Notes: generated by a model from the sequence alone, not told the origin. A stretch of DNA of 64,000 nt from Oceanospirillum multiglobuliferum (GCF_900167095.1 NZ_FUXG01000002.1:214883-278882), one strand, 5' to 3'. Shown: positions 6,371 through 18,135, numbered from the stretch's first letter. Program-made: numbers and translations.

Positions 6371-9370
6371 ATGCAAATTTATCCTAGGGGTTCTGAGTGG
6401 CGAAAATGGGACTTACATGTCCATACACCTGCTTCAGTACTAAAAAATGAATTTGGTGATGACTGGGATAATTACGTTGTTACATTATTTAAGAAAGCAA
6501 TCGAGAATGATATTAGTGCAATTGGCGTAACCGATTATTACTTGCCTGAAGGCTACAAGATTTTAAGAACGAAATATCTCGACAACCCATCCAAATTAAG
6601 TAGCCTTTTTAATTCTGAGGAGCTAGAGTCAATAAAAAAAATAAAAGTTTTTCCTAATATTGAATTTAGAATTACCAAGTTGGTTTTAGGGAAAGAAAAG
6701 GATTTATCTTGGAATAGGAAAGTTAATTATCACGTGATCTTATCCGACGATATACCTATCGAAAAGATTGAAAGTGATTTTATATCTCAAATCCAAGTTT
6801 GTTTTAATGCATCAACAGGCTCTTCAGTAGAAAAAAGACCACTAACTGAATCAAATTTAAAAGAGTTAGGCAGAAGATTAATTGTTGAACATCCGCCATT
6901 TTCTAGTAGTGGAAGCGAATTATTTGTCGGAATGTTAAATGCGTCAGTAGATGAAAATAACCTTGTTGACATTCTAAATGGAAATTCAAATTTTAAAGAT
7001 AAGTATTTACTGGGTTTACCTTGTGATGAAGACCTAAGTGATGTTAGCTGGAATTCTCAGGGTCACAATTTACGGAAAAATCTAATTAAGCAAGCGCATT
7101 TTATATTTTCATCAAATTCTAAGACTAGAGCATTTCTTCTTGGCGGAAAGAATAAAGAATCTTTTATAGCCGAGTTTGGTTCGATTAAACCTTGCCTTTG
7201 GGGGTCAGATGCGCATTCTAAAGATGAACTATTTAAACCTGCGGAAAATAGAAATACATGGATTAAAGCTGATGTTACTTTTGAAGGGTTGAAAAGTGTT
7301 ATTTACGACCCTGGCTCAAGAGTTGCCATTCAAGAATTAAATCCTCAGCAAAAAAGTAGTTACCAAACGATCAATAGGGTTAGATTTATTGATCAAAGTC
7401 AGAAAAAATTATTTAGTGAAGAGTGGCAGGTATTAAACCCTGACTTAAATACAATAATTGGCGGAAAGTCATCAGGTAAATCACTTCTTCTATATCACAT
7501 CGCTAAGTCTATAAATCCTGTAGAGGTTGAACGAAAAGTACGATTATCAAAGTCATCATCATACAGTGATTTACACGGTGTAAATTTTGAAGTCGAATGG
7601 TCAAATGGAGAAATTAGCACTTTAGCCAACCCAGATGATTCCAAACCAATTACATATATACCTCAGTTATATATTAACCATTTAGCTGAAGAGGACGGCA
7701 AAAGCCAATTAAATACTCTTGTAAAAGATATTCTTAATCAAAATGATGGCTTTAAAGAATTTGGTGAATCACAGGAAAAGAAAATTGCATCTGCTAATAA
7801 AGAACTTGTTAGTAAAATTGACACCTTGTTTGAGTTGCGTAGCAAATACTCTACATTAAGCAAAGACTCCGAAGCTTATGGTACTAAACCAGCAGTTGAG
7901 GGAGAGATAGCTAGGCTAAAAGAACATATTGCTGTCCTCAGAGAAAAGTCAGGTTTTACTGAAACGGAAGAATCTGATTATAAAAAATTAACGAGTAGAA
8001 AATCGTCTCTTGAGAACCGATTAAACTTATTCAACAAAGTAATTGTATGTAGTGATCAGGTTGTTTTATCATCAAAGCAGCACTGCAATAGTCTATTCTC
8101 GAGCTTCAAAGACAATATTTTTTCTGATGTGGATATGCCAAATGATTCTACATATTTAAGCTCATTGCTTGGTTCTTTAGATAATAGGCTCAGAGAAGCT
8201 GTACATAATTTTAATGATTTTGTTTTAAATAGAAGTAAATCAATACCACCAAAAATAGTTAATATAAAAGAAGAAATAAATACAATTGATGAAGCTCTAA
8301 GGCCACTATTAAAAAAGGTTACAGATAAAGAGTCTTTAGCGTTAGCAAGCAAAACTTTAAAATTAGAACAGGAAAAACTTCGGAATATCGAAGAAATTGA
8401 GCAAAAGAAAGCTGCAATTGAAAAGCAGGGTGTAGAATTTAAAATTGAACTAAAAAAAATGTATGATGACCTTATTAGTCATTATAAAAACTATATAATC
8501 GAAATTGCTAAACCAGATTATCAATTTGAAGAAGATATTAACATTTCTGCTGAAGTTGCATTTGATGTAGATAAATTCAATGAGTTTGTTGGTTATTTTG
8601 ATAGAAGAGGAAATATGCAAGCTCTTCTTGGGGATCTTGTAAATTCAAGTGGCGATTTTAATTTCGATATTGAACAACATTCAAATAAAGTAATTGCCGT
8701 TCACAATAAATTTAATTCCAAAAAAGAAATACCATCTGTTAGGAAAGGTGTCGCAGATATTGATGTTGTTAAAAAGCTTTATTCCAACTGTTTTTATGTT
8801 AACTTTATTGTTCAATATAAAAATGATGACATAGTTCGTATGTCGCCAGGTAAGCGCGGGCTTGTATTGCTTAACTTAATACTGCACCTAAGTAATTCAT
8901 CGCATCCAATACTAATAGATCAACCAGAAGATAATCTGGATAACCGAACGATCTATGACCAGTTAAATGAGTTTATTCGCCTCAGAAAAGTTAAGAGGCA
9001 AATAATTATGGTTACTCATAATGCTAACCTTGTTGTTGCGGCTGATTCAGAATGTGTAATCGTAGCTAATCAAGCAGGACAGCAAGCAAATATAGAAAAT
9101 GAAGAATTTAAATTTGAATATTGTAGTGGAAGCTTAGAGTGTTCGTTTGAAGGTGGTAACCAATCAAGTACACTTAAAAGTAAAGGGATTCGACAACATG
9201 TATGCGAAATTCTAGAAGGTGGTATTTCAGCTTTCAAAGAGAGGGAAATGAAATATGGCTTTACAGTGTAATGACACCATAACAAGCCAATTAAAAGGAC
9301 AAAAAAGAGCTGGCTTTTGCTAATTCGTCGCTCATTTTCGCCAGCTCTTTTATTGCCTCTTATTGGGGCG
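6295..9370 (+). mobile_element. Integron gene cassette carrying a PHP-ATPase gene
   Basis: The element starts at TT of GTTATGGTGT and ends at G of the attC right core CGTT at 9369-9372. The ten bases 6294-6303 are the perfect reverse complement of ACACCATAAC at 9274-9283, as expected when a circular cassette has opened at its attC. It holds one gene in the cassette orientation and is unusually long for a cassette (about 3.1 kb). No integrase gene or second cassette is next to it, so it looks like a solitary insertion. Both flanks are ordinary chromosomal genes. Confidence 0.72.
6371..9271 (+). CDS. TrlF/Ppl-like PHP domain + SMC-like ATPase, probable defence protein
   Basis: The 966-residue protein couples an N-terminal PHP phosphoesterase domain to an ABC/SMC-type ATPase. 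The PHP metal motifs are HVH near residues 16-18, EHPPFSS near 175 and GSDAHS near 280. Walker A is GGKSSGKS at about 364-371. A central coiled coil follows (about 460-720), then a signature-like SPGKRG, Walker B with D-loop ILIDQPEDNLD near 847 and a switch His in VTHNAN. The start at 6371 is chosen because GGAG lies 6 nt upstream; ATG 6359 has no site. The architecture matches proteins annotated as TrlF family AAA-like ATPase and the single-gene anti-phage system Ppl. It is the sole gene of an integron cassette, in A/T-rich DNA unlike its neighbours. A defence role is inference. Confidence 0.82.
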   Translation: MQIYPRGSEWRKWDLHVHTPASVLKNEFGDDWDNYVVTLFKKAIENDISAIGVTDYYLPEGYKILRTKYLDNPSKLSSLFNSEELESIKKIKVFPNIEFRITKLVLGKEKDLSWNRKVNYHVILSDDIPIEKIESDFISQIQVCFNASTGSSVEKRPLTESNLKELGRRLIVEHPPFSSSGSELFVGMLNASVDENNLVDILNGNSNFKDKYLLGLPCDEDLSDVSWNSQGHNLRKNLIKQAHFIFSSNSKTRAFLLGGKNKESFIAEFGSIKPCLWGSDAHSKDELFKPAENRNTWIKADVTFEGLKSVIYDPGSRVAIQELNPQQKSSYQTINRVRFIDQSQKKLFSEEWQVLNPDLNTIIGGKSSGKSLLLYHIAKSINPVEVERKVRLSKSSSYSDLHGVNFEVEWSNGEISTLANPDDSKPITYIPQLYINHLAEEDGKSQLNTLVKDILNQNDGFKEFGESQEKKIASANKELVSKIDTLFELRSKYSTLSKDSEAYGTKPAVEGEIARLKEHIAVLREKSGFTETEESDYKKLTSRKSSLENRLNLFNKVIVCSDQVVLSSKQHCNSLFSSFKDNIFSDVDMPNDSTYLSSLLGSLDNRLREAVHNFNDFVLNRSKSIPPKIVNIKEEINTIDEALRPLLKKVTDKESLALASKTLKLEQEKLRNIEEIEQKKAAIEKQGVEFKIELKKMYDDLISHYKNYIIEIAKPDYQFEEDINISAEVAFDVDKFNEFVGYFDRRGNMQALLGDLVNSSGDFNFDIEQHSNKVIAVHNKFNSKKEIPSVRKGVADIDVVKKLYSNCFYVNFIVQYKNDDIVRMSPGKRGLVLLNLILHLSNSSHPILIDQPEDNLDNRTIYDQLNEFIRLRKVKRQIIMVTHNANLVVAADSECVIVANQAGQQANIENEEFKFEYCSGSLECSFEGGNQSSTLKSKGIRQHVCEILEGGISAFKEREMKYGFTV

Positions 9371-9376
9371 TTCAGA
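9277..9376 (+). repeat. attC site of the PHP-ATPase cassette
   Basis: CCATAAC at the left core and CGTTCAGA at the right core bracket a long imperfect palindrome. AAGCCAATTAAAAGG on the left matches the complement of CCTCTTATTGGGGC on the right, and an inner perfect stem AAAAGAGCTGGC / GCCAGCTCTTTT (9303-9314 and 9340-9351) surrounds a 25-nt loop. This is the fold of integron attC sites. The inner stem with its A and T ends probably also terminates transcription of the cassette gene. Confidence 0.8.
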
Positions 9377-9450
9377 CTGTAAAAAAACCTCCCAAACGAT
9401 GATCTGATCGGGTTTTGAAACGCAGAAGGCGGTGATGACTCGATTTAAGC
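9371..9450 (-). repeat. 80-bp cassette-flanking repeat, copy A
   Basis: Reverse-complemented, this segment matches 59902-59981 at 68 of 80 positions with no gaps. Each copy begins at the base following the attC cut point (TTCAG...), and homology stops at the other end at GCTT. Both copies can be read as a short peptide ending in TGA, but most of the 12 differences change the amino acid, so coding seems unlikely. No known element was recognised. Confidence 0.85.
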
Positions 9451-9515
9451 ATACGGCTACAACTACAGAGAAGTCTTCGACATTTCTAACGATTTGTTCT
9501 CTGAATAACCCCTAA

Positions 9516-10571
9516 TCAACGCGTTTTTTTAATCGGTTCTAACCCGCTAAAACTTAAGCACAGTTGGCTCAACAGCGGCCATACGCTGTTTTTAAGCGCT
9601 TTGCTGTCGAGTCCTTTAATCCGGCGATCCACCTGTTCGGCTTGTAGTATCAGTTGTTGCAGTTCTCGTAGGCTATGTTGCTGCATGGCGCGCTGGTAGA
9701 TGGGTTTGCGTTTGTCCCAAATTCTCAGGTCTTTGCATAGGCGCTCAAATGATTGGCCTTGGTCGACTCGGTGTTTCAGGGTGATCAGTTGGCGCAGTTC
9801 TCGGGTGATGCCCCAAAGAATAATCGGTGGTTCTATGCCTTCGCCTTTTAATCCGGTCAGAATTTTGCTGGTACGCACGGCATCGCCTAATAACATGGCG
9901 TCGGTTAAGGCAAATACATCAAAGCGGGCGCTGTCTTGTACGGCGTTTAAGATTGCGTTTTCGTCTAGTTGATTCTGTTCAGGGTAAATCAGTCGTAACT
10001 TTTGAATCTCTTGGTCGCAGGCCAGTAGGTTACCTTCAACCCGAGAGGCCAATAAGCTGATCGCCTCTGGTGTGGCGTGAAAGCCTGCTTGCCGTAGTCG
10101 ATGACTGATCCAGCCGTTTAGTCGGCTAGCATCAATCGGCCAGATTGGCAGGTAGATGCCGACTGCATCTAAGGCTTTAAACCATTTGCTATTGGCCGCA
10201 GAGCTTTCCAGTTTGCCAGAGATTATCAACAGGGTGTTGTCGCTGTGGCCTTTGTCGTCTGAAATCTGTTTGGCATAAGCTTGCAGGGCTTGGCTGCCCT
10301 CTTGCCCCGGTTTGCCTGAGGGTAGGTGTAACTCAATCAATTTGTGACTGGCAAACAGGCTCATGCTGGCGCTGGCATCGTGCAATACCCCCCAGTTGAA
10401 GCTGTTATCAACCTGATAAACCTCTCGTTCTTCTGCGCCCATTTTACGCACAGCGGCTCGAATTTGGTCGCAAGCTTCTCGCATCTGCAAGGGTTCGTCA
10501 CCCGAAACAAAAAAGATGGGCTTTAGCTTGCCTTTCAGGTGATCAGACAGTTTGTCAGCAAAGATTTTCAT
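9516..10571 (-). CDS. holA: DNA polymerase III subunit delta
   Basis: The 351-residue delta subunit of the clamp-loader complex, which opens the beta sliding clamp. The start MKIFADKLSDHLKGKL and the segment PIFFVSGDEPLQMREACDQI are typical; the rest fits the delta AAA-like fold and C-terminal collar domain. It lies 17 bp after lptE, in the order leuS-lptE-holA that is conserved in E. coli and Pseudomonas. No nadD follows; the gene ends beside the 80-bp repeat. Confidence 0.95.
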   Translation of the reverse strand: MKIFADKLSDHLKGKLKPIFFVSGDEPLQMREACDQIRAAVRKMGAEEREVYQVDNSFNWGVLHDASASMSLFASHKLIELHLPSGKPGQEGSQALQAYAKQISDDKGHSDNTLLIISGKLESSAANSKWFKALDAVGIYLPIWPIDASRLNGWISHRLRQAGFHATPEAISLLASRVEGNLLACDQEIQKLRLIYPEQNQLDENAILNAVQDSARFDVFALTDAMLLGDAVRTSKILTGLKGEGIEPPIILWGITRELRQLITLKHRVDQGQSFERLCKDLRIWDKRKPIYQRAMQQHSLRELQQLILQAEQVDRRIKGLDSKALKNSVWPLLSQLCLSFSGLEPIKKTR

Positions 10572-10588
10572 GAATGATTGTGCCTGAA

Positions 10589-11092
10589 TTATGGGGTCTG
10601 AGTAGCGGGGAGTGTGACTCGTCCAATTTGGCGACTGATACGGCTGGCTAGATCCCGTTCCATCTCCATACGTAACTTGTTGATATCGCTTTCTTCGCTA
10701 AACAGGTTGTCGCTGCTGTTATAGATTTTAACAGCACGTAAAGTTTGCTGTGTATTAACGGCTTGACCTGAAGCGGTCAGGAGCTGGTAGTCGACTTCAG
10801 CCTGTAATTCGTAACTGATCGCACCTGAGCTGTAAGTGGTTTGCTGTTTGTTATGGCGCACATTAGAGAGCCACAGTTGCCAACGCGCAGCTTCTCGGCT
10901 TGGACTCAGTTCAATCTCTGCCTGTGTAAACTGGGTGACTAAACTCTGTTTTAATATGGAGTTTTGCTCTGTGATATACAGGGGCGTTAACTCAGCTGGA
11001 AAACCTGCTGAACCACGTAGTTGAAAGCCGCAGCCTGCAACTAATACCAAGGTTAGGAAAACTGAAAAGAACTTCAGAGGAGAGGCCAACAT
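10589..11092 (-). CDS. lptE: LPS assembly lipoprotein LptE
   Basis: An outer-membrane lipoprotein that plugs the LptD barrel and helps insert lipopolysaccharide. The 167-residue protein starts with a lipoprotein signal ending in LVAGC (Cys21), followed by GFQLRG, which is characteristic of LptE. The body fits its alpha/beta fold. It sits between leuS and holA, 17 bp before holA, and is probably cotranscribed with holA. Confidence 0.93.
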   Translation of the reverse strand: MLASPLKFFSVFLTLVLVAGCGFQLRGSAGFPAELTPLYITEQNSILKQSLVTQFTQAEIELSPSREAARWQLWLSNVRHNKQQTTYSSGAISYELQAEVDYQLLTASGQAVNTQQTLRAVKIYNSSDNLFSEESDINKLRMEMERDLASRISRQIGRVTLPATQTP

Positions 11093-11136
11093 TTAAACCA
11101 CCTTAGGGTCGGAGACTAACTGAAGGGTAGAATAAC

Positions 11137-11162
11137 AAGACCCTAGCGCAACCTAGGGTCTT
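11137..11162. terminator. Inverted repeat between leuS and lptE
   Basis: Perfect 10-bp stem AAGACCCTAG / CTAGGGTCTT with a 6-nt loop, just beyond the leuS stop. No strong T run follows on the minus strand, so termination may be partial, leaving lptE and holA partly dependent on leuS transcription. Confidence 0.55.
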
Positions 11163-11180
11163 ATTTATTCAGATGGTAAA

Positions 11181-13956
<2,776 letters not shown>

Positions 13957-14493
13957 ATGTCGGATCAATCTCATGACAGCAACTCGCAAGATAAACTGAC
14001 CCGCCATTACGACAGCGCTTTATCCCGTATAGAGCAACGTTTAGCGGATATTGAAATTAACACCCTAGAAACCCTTCAGAATGAAGTGCGCGATGCGGTT
14101 GAGTTTGAACATGAACTAGAGCGTCTCACCAAAGATGAGGCGGCTTTGTTGAGTACTTGGTTATTACGTGATCTTCAGCATCTAGGTGAGTATGTCAGTA
14201 CAGGTAGTCGTGGTTTGGGCGATTGGCTGAATATTGACCTTTCTACTCTGGAGTTGTCTCTAGTACGGGCATTGCAGTCGGTGGCAGATAAAACCCGCAT
14301 TGATCAGCTTGAGCTACAACAAAAGTTAGAAAGTGATGTGGCGACTTATCTTGAGGGAGAAGTGGCAACCGCAGGTACTCTATCTTGTACCCATTGTGGA
14401 AAAATTATCTGTTTAACTGAAACCAAAGCGTTAGAGCGCTGCCATCGTTGTGACAGCCATATCTTCCATCGGGTTAGTCAGATTCACCGCTAA
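13957..14493 (+). CDS. ybeL: Zinc-ribbon protein, YbeL/DUF1451 family
   Basis: A 178-residue cytosolic protein with a helical N-terminal region and a C-terminal zinc ribbon made by CTHCGK and CHRCDSH. It matches the YbeL (DUF1451) family, which in E. coli is also adjacent to leuS. The ATG at 13957 is used because CGGAGGGG lies 4-5 nt upstream; the TTG at 13939 has no site. The function is not established. A terminator follows at 14523. Confidence 0.88.
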   Translation: MSDQSHDSNSQDKLTRHYDSALSRIEQRLADIEINTLETLQNEVRDAVEFEHELERLTKDEAALLSTWLLRDLQHLGEYVSTGSRGLGDWLNIDLSTLELSLVRALQSVADKTRIDQLELQQKLESDVATYLEGEVATAGTLSCTHCGKIICLTETKALERCHRCDSHIFHRVSQIHR

Positions 14494-14522
14494 ATTCAGC
14501 TCAGCTATTTTCTTACCTAAAA

Positions 14523-14559
14523 GCCGCTTGAAGTTCCGCAATGGAATTTGAGCGGTTTT
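14523..14559 (+). terminator. Terminator after ybeL
   Basis: CCGCTTGAAGTTCC pairs with GGAATTTGAGCGG around a GCAAT loop, followed by TTTTG. The stem has one bulge and one mismatch. Confidence 0.7.
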
Positions 14560-14842
14560 GTCATCATTTTGACGATCACTGTGGTTAGCCTTATTGCTTG
14601 TCTGCGATGAGGCGAGAGGTTCATCTCGAACAGAATTTAGATTGGCACTGTTTGATTTAACAGTTTGCTACAAAAAAACAACAGATAAAAAGTCTTTTAA
14701 ATCAAACGATTGTATCGTTTTAAATTCATCGTCTCCCTTTTCTAGAAAACCTCGGGTTTACCCTAGTGGCAGAAGTCTAGGGTGCTATCTATATTGGGGA
14801 GAGAACATTTCTTCGAGTTATCCGTAATCAAGGTGCTGAATT
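14560..14842 (+). other. Leader region of the diguanylate cyclase gene
   Basis: No supported gene. Two symmetric elements are visible: AAACGAT-TGT-ATCGTTT (14704-14720), a possible operator, and ACCCTAG / CTAGGGT with a 10-nt loop (14760-14783), a possible mRNA hairpin about 60 nt before the GTG start. The conserved core of a GEMM-type c-di-GMP riboswitch was looked for and not seen. Confidence 0.4.
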
Positions 14843-16810
14843 GTGGACACAGGCCATAAGCTGGGATTTCAAATACAAGAGTTTGATGATCAAGAGTCGC
14901 GGCGTTTGGCTATTCTGATCGGTTTGCGCCTGTTTACTGTTCTATTTGTGATTCTAGTCGCCGCCTTTACCTATTTTTTAGAGAACGACTATCAAAGTCG
15001 TATTCAGCAGTTGCAATCTGATGAGCAAGGGCGGCTGGAAACCATATCGGCTCTGATCGCTTCTGATTTTTCTGTATTACAATCCGATATTGCCACCCTA
15101 TCTCACCTCAAACTCCTCAACGATTTTATCAATCAACCGTCTCAGCCTACTCGTATGTTGCTTGAGCAGCAGTTTGAGGACTTTGTCTTTTATCGCCAAA
15201 TTTATGATCAGATGCGTTTGATTGACCTGTCTGGTCAGGAAGTTGTGCGCATCAACTTTAACCAAGGTGAACCAGAAACGGTTGACCGTGCAGTACTTCA
15301 AAATAAGGCTGATCGTTATTACTTTCAGCAGACTCAAGCCTTGAATATGGGGCAGGTCTATATCTCGCCCATTGATCTGAATGTGGAGTTTAATCAGATA
15401 GAAGAGCCGTATAAGCCCGTCATGCGAGTGATCACGCCGCTGTTCAATCATAAAGGTGATCGCTGGGGTATTTTGGTGCTGAACTATCGAGCCGAGCGTA
15501 TGTTGACACACTTGTCGTCTGACTCAGAAACAGGTGCTCAGATTCGCTTGGTTGATGGTGAGGGGCATTGGTTATATGAGCCTGCGAAAAATAAAAGCTG
15601 GGCCTTATTGGCGGCGCAAACGGACTTGAATCAACAGTATGCTGCGATTTGGCGGCAGATGACGGCTGAAACGGATGCTCAAATTAGTTTATTATCGGAT
15701 GGTGAGTTTACCGCGTACCACCAACTGGTAATTGGTACGGATGTCTCCCCCAACTTTTTACTGAAGGCTCCTATTAAGTGGTTGTTGGCATCAACGACAT
15801 CGGTACCTAAACGGCTAAAAGGCGGCTATGACCTCGGTAATCTGTTCTATCAATGGGTATTTTTCTCCTCTTTGGCGTTGATTATCGGCATCGCATGGCT
15901 TTGGGCGGTTCGAGGGTTTGACCGTAAGCGTTGGGAGCGGCTGAGTAAGTTGGCATTGACTTGTGTGGAGCAGAGTCAGTCGGCGGTCATTATTACAGAC
16001 CCTAACGGTCGTATTGTGTATACCAATCCCCACTTCACCACCCTGACAGGTTATGATTTTGTCGATATCAAAGGGCAAAAGCCAAACTTTTTAAGGTCAG
16101 GACTCACGCCAGAGGCAACCTATCATGAGCTATGGCGTACGTTAAATAATAAAGAAAGCTGGCAAGGCCAGTTCGTGAATAAAAAGCGTAATGGTGAGGT
16201 CTTTTGGTGTCAGGTCTTGCTCACACCTATCACGGATCGCGAGCAACATGTCACCCATTACCTATGCTTGGAGCAAGACATTACGCAACAAAAAGAATCT
16301 GAGTATCAGTTACAGCATTTGGCCAATCATGATGCCCTGACAGGGTTGGCAAATCGTAACCACTTGTATAACCAATTCAGTGCGCATTTGGTCAATTCAG
16401 CAGACCCTGAACAAAATACGTCGGTACTGATGATCGATATTGACCACTTCAAAACCTTTAATGACACTTATGGCCATCAGGCAGGGGACTTTGTGTTGCA
16501 AGAGGTGGCTCGCTTATTAAGTGTGCAAGCTCGGCAAACTGATATTGTGGGGCGCTATGGCGGTGAAGAGTTTATTCTGGTTTTACCCAATACACCGCTC
16601 AATCGTGCGATTCAGGTGGCGGAGCGTATTAGGCAGTCGGTCTGCCAGCAGCCATTTATTTATAAAGAGCAAACGCTACAGGTTACGGTCAGTATTGGTT
16701 GTAGCTCGGCTCAACATCGGGTTATCACAGAAGATGATCTGATCCATCAAGCGGATATGGCACTGTATCGCGCCAAACATGAAGGGCGAGATCGCGTGTG
16801 TGCTGAGTAG
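14843..16810 (+). CDS. Membrane sensor diguanylate cyclase (Cache-like/PAS/GGDEF)
   Basis: Predicted to make c-di-GMP from GTP in response to an external signal. The order is: transmembrane helix about 22-46, periplasmic Cache-like sensor about 48-330, second helix about 333-354, PAS about 368-485 (SAVIITDPNGRIVYTNPHF), then GGDEF. The active loop is intact (GGEEF at 573-577), and RQTD at 564-567, five residues before it, is a complete inhibitory I-site, so product inhibition is expected. The start is GTG. No EAL domain is present. The gene is monocistronic, with its own terminator overlapping the stop codon. Confidence 0.92.
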   Translation: MDTGHKLGFQIQEFDDQESRRLAILIGLRLFTVLFVILVAAFTYFLENDYQSRIQQLQSDEQGRLETISALIASDFSVLQSDIATLSHLKLLNDFINQPSQPTRMLLEQQFEDFVFYRQIYDQMRLIDLSGQEVVRINFNQGEPETVDRAVLQNKADRYYFQQTQALNMGQVYISPIDLNVEFNQIEEPYKPVMRVITPLFNHKGDRWGILVLNYRAERMLTHLSSDSETGAQIRLVDGEGHWLYEPAKNKSWALLAAQTDLNQQYAAIWRQMTAETDAQISLLSDGEFTAYHQLVIGTDVSPNFLLKAPIKWLLASTTSVPKRLKGGYDLGNLFYQWVFFSSLALIIGIAWLWAVRGFDRKRWERLSKLALTCVEQSQSAVIITDPNGRIVYTNPHFTTLTGYDFVDIKGQKPNFLRSGLTPEATYHELWRTLNNKESWQGQFVNKKRNGEVFWCQVLLTPITDREQHVTHYLCLEQDITQQKESEYQLQHLANHDALTGLANRNHLYNQFSAHLVNSADPEQNTSVLMIDIDHFKTFNDTYGHQAGDFVLQEVARLLSVQARQTDIVGRYGGEEFILVLPNTPLNRAIQVAERIRQSVCQQPFIYKEQTLQVTVSIGCSSAQHRVITEDDLIHQADMALYRAKHEGRDRVCAE

Positions 16811-16828
16811 GTCTCAGCACACGCTTTT
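16794..16828 (+). terminator. Terminator overlapping the diguanylate cyclase stop
   Basis: GTGTGCTGAG pairs with CTCAGCACAC, extended by GC/GC with a small bulge, followed by TTTT. The left arm lies in the last codons of the gene. It separates it from convergent ndh. Confidence 0.75.
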
Positions 16829-16845
16829 ACATACCGAGAGCGCGG

Positions 16846-18135
16846 TTAGTGCAGTTTCATCTTAGGCCGCACCACCTTGCCTATTTTTTCTGCCAAAATC
16901 ACCAGCATCGCTTTTGGCCAACCATGTATCGCAACCTGATGCATTCGATATAGCGAAATATATACCGCTCGTGCAATACGACCCTCAATAAACATACTGT
17001 TACTGGTGAGGTTACCCATCAAGCTGCCAACGGTGCTATAACGACTGAGGTTCACTAAAGAGCCGTGGTCTTTATATAAGTAAGGCTGTTGTACTTCGCC
17101 TTTCAGCACTGCAATTAAGTTTTTTTTCACTTGAGTTGCCATTTGATGTGCAGATTGGGCACGCGGCGGCACCCAGCTACCATCAGGTTGTTCACAGGCA
17201 CAGCAATCGCCAATCACCCAAATATCAGAGTAGCCTTTGGCTTGTAGGGTTGGTTCAACCAAAATTTGATTATTGCGATTGGTCGCAAAAACATTCAAAC
17301 GTCCGATAAAGTCAGGCGCTTTTACACCCGCTGCCCAGATCATCAGATCGGCGTTGATCTGCTCACCCTCTGCCGTTTGAAAGCCTTGTTTGTTGGCTGA
17401 GGCGACCTTGACGGACTCTCGAACCTGTACACCCAATCGAACCAGCTCTTTACGTGCAGAGGCTGAAATACGATCTGGCAATGCGGGTAAAATTCTAGGC
17501 CCTGCCTCAATCAAGCTGATTTTAAGCTGGCGAGCGGTCATATTAGGCATGCCGTAGGATTTTAGCAGATCGGTGACATGATAAAGCTCCGCAGACAGCT
17601 CAACCCCTGTTGCCCCACCGCCAACAATGGCGATGTGTAACTCATCAGGCGTATCTTTTTGGTTGATGCGGATAAAGTTGTTCATCAATCCATAGTGAAA
17701 GCGTTCGGCCTGTTGGTGCGAGTCTAAAAAGTAGCAGTGATCTGCCACACCGGGGGTGCCAAAGTCATTGCTGACACTGCCAATAGCAAGTACTAGCTTG
17801 TCATATTTAAGTTCTCGTTTAGGTAGGACAGGCTCACCTTCACTGTCGAAAGAGGGGGCTAAAGTCACAACCTTGGCAACAGGGTCTAGGTGGCAAAACT
17901 CACCCAATTGAAACTGGTAGTGATGTTTGGCGGCGTGGGCATGGTACACCACGCCATCGGTACTGGTATCAAGAGAGCCTGTTGCAACTTCGTGTAGAAG
18001 GGGTTTCCAGATATGGCTGCGGTTACGATCAACCAGTGTGATACGTGCTTTGCCTTTCTTACCCAGTTGATGACCTAACTGGGTCGCCAGCTCCAGTCCC
18101 CCTGCACCACCGCCAATAATTAAGATATTTTCCAT
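16846..18135 (-). CDS. ndh: Type II NADH:quinone oxidoreductase
   Basis: A non-proton-pumping NADH dehydrogenase of the inner membrane, 429 residues. The N-terminal FAD motif is ILIIGGGAGGLELATQLG, the NAD motif is IAIVGGGATGVELSAELY near residue 170, and the second FAD-binding segment is VIGDCCA near 300. The C-terminal helices probably attach it to the membrane. A near-consensus Fnr/Anr box lies about 75 bp upstream, as expected for repression in low oxygen. Confidence 0.93.
   Translation of the reverse strand: MENILIIGGGAGGLELATQLGHQLGKKGKARITLVDRNRSHIWKPLLHEVATGSLDTSTDGVVYHAHAAKHHYQFQLGEFCHLDPVAKVVTLAPSFDSEGEPVLPKRELKYDKLVLAIGSVSNDFGTPGVADHCYFLDSHQQAERFHYGLMNNFIRINQKDTPDELHIAIVGGGATGVELSAELYHVTDLLKSYGMPNMTARQLKISLIEAGPRILPALPDRISASARKELVRLGVQVRESVKVASANKQGFQTAEGEQINADLMIWAAGVKAPDFIGRLNVFATNRNNQILVEPTLQAKGYSDIWVIGDCCACEQPDGSWVPPRAQSAHQMATQVKKNLIAVLKGEVQQPYLYKDHGSLVNLSRYSTVGSLMGNLTSNSMFIEGRIARAVYISLYRMHQVAIHGWPKAMLVILAEKIGKVVRPKMKLH

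Noticed and set aside
9371..9450. The 80-bp repeat as part of a conserved small protein
   Set aside because: Both copies share an open frame ending in TGA, but most of the 12 differences change the amino acid and no start codon or ribosome site accompanies it.
14594..14827. A 77-codon open frame upstream of the diguanylate cyclase gene
   Set aside because: No ribosome site and no family resemblance; it covers leader hairpins.
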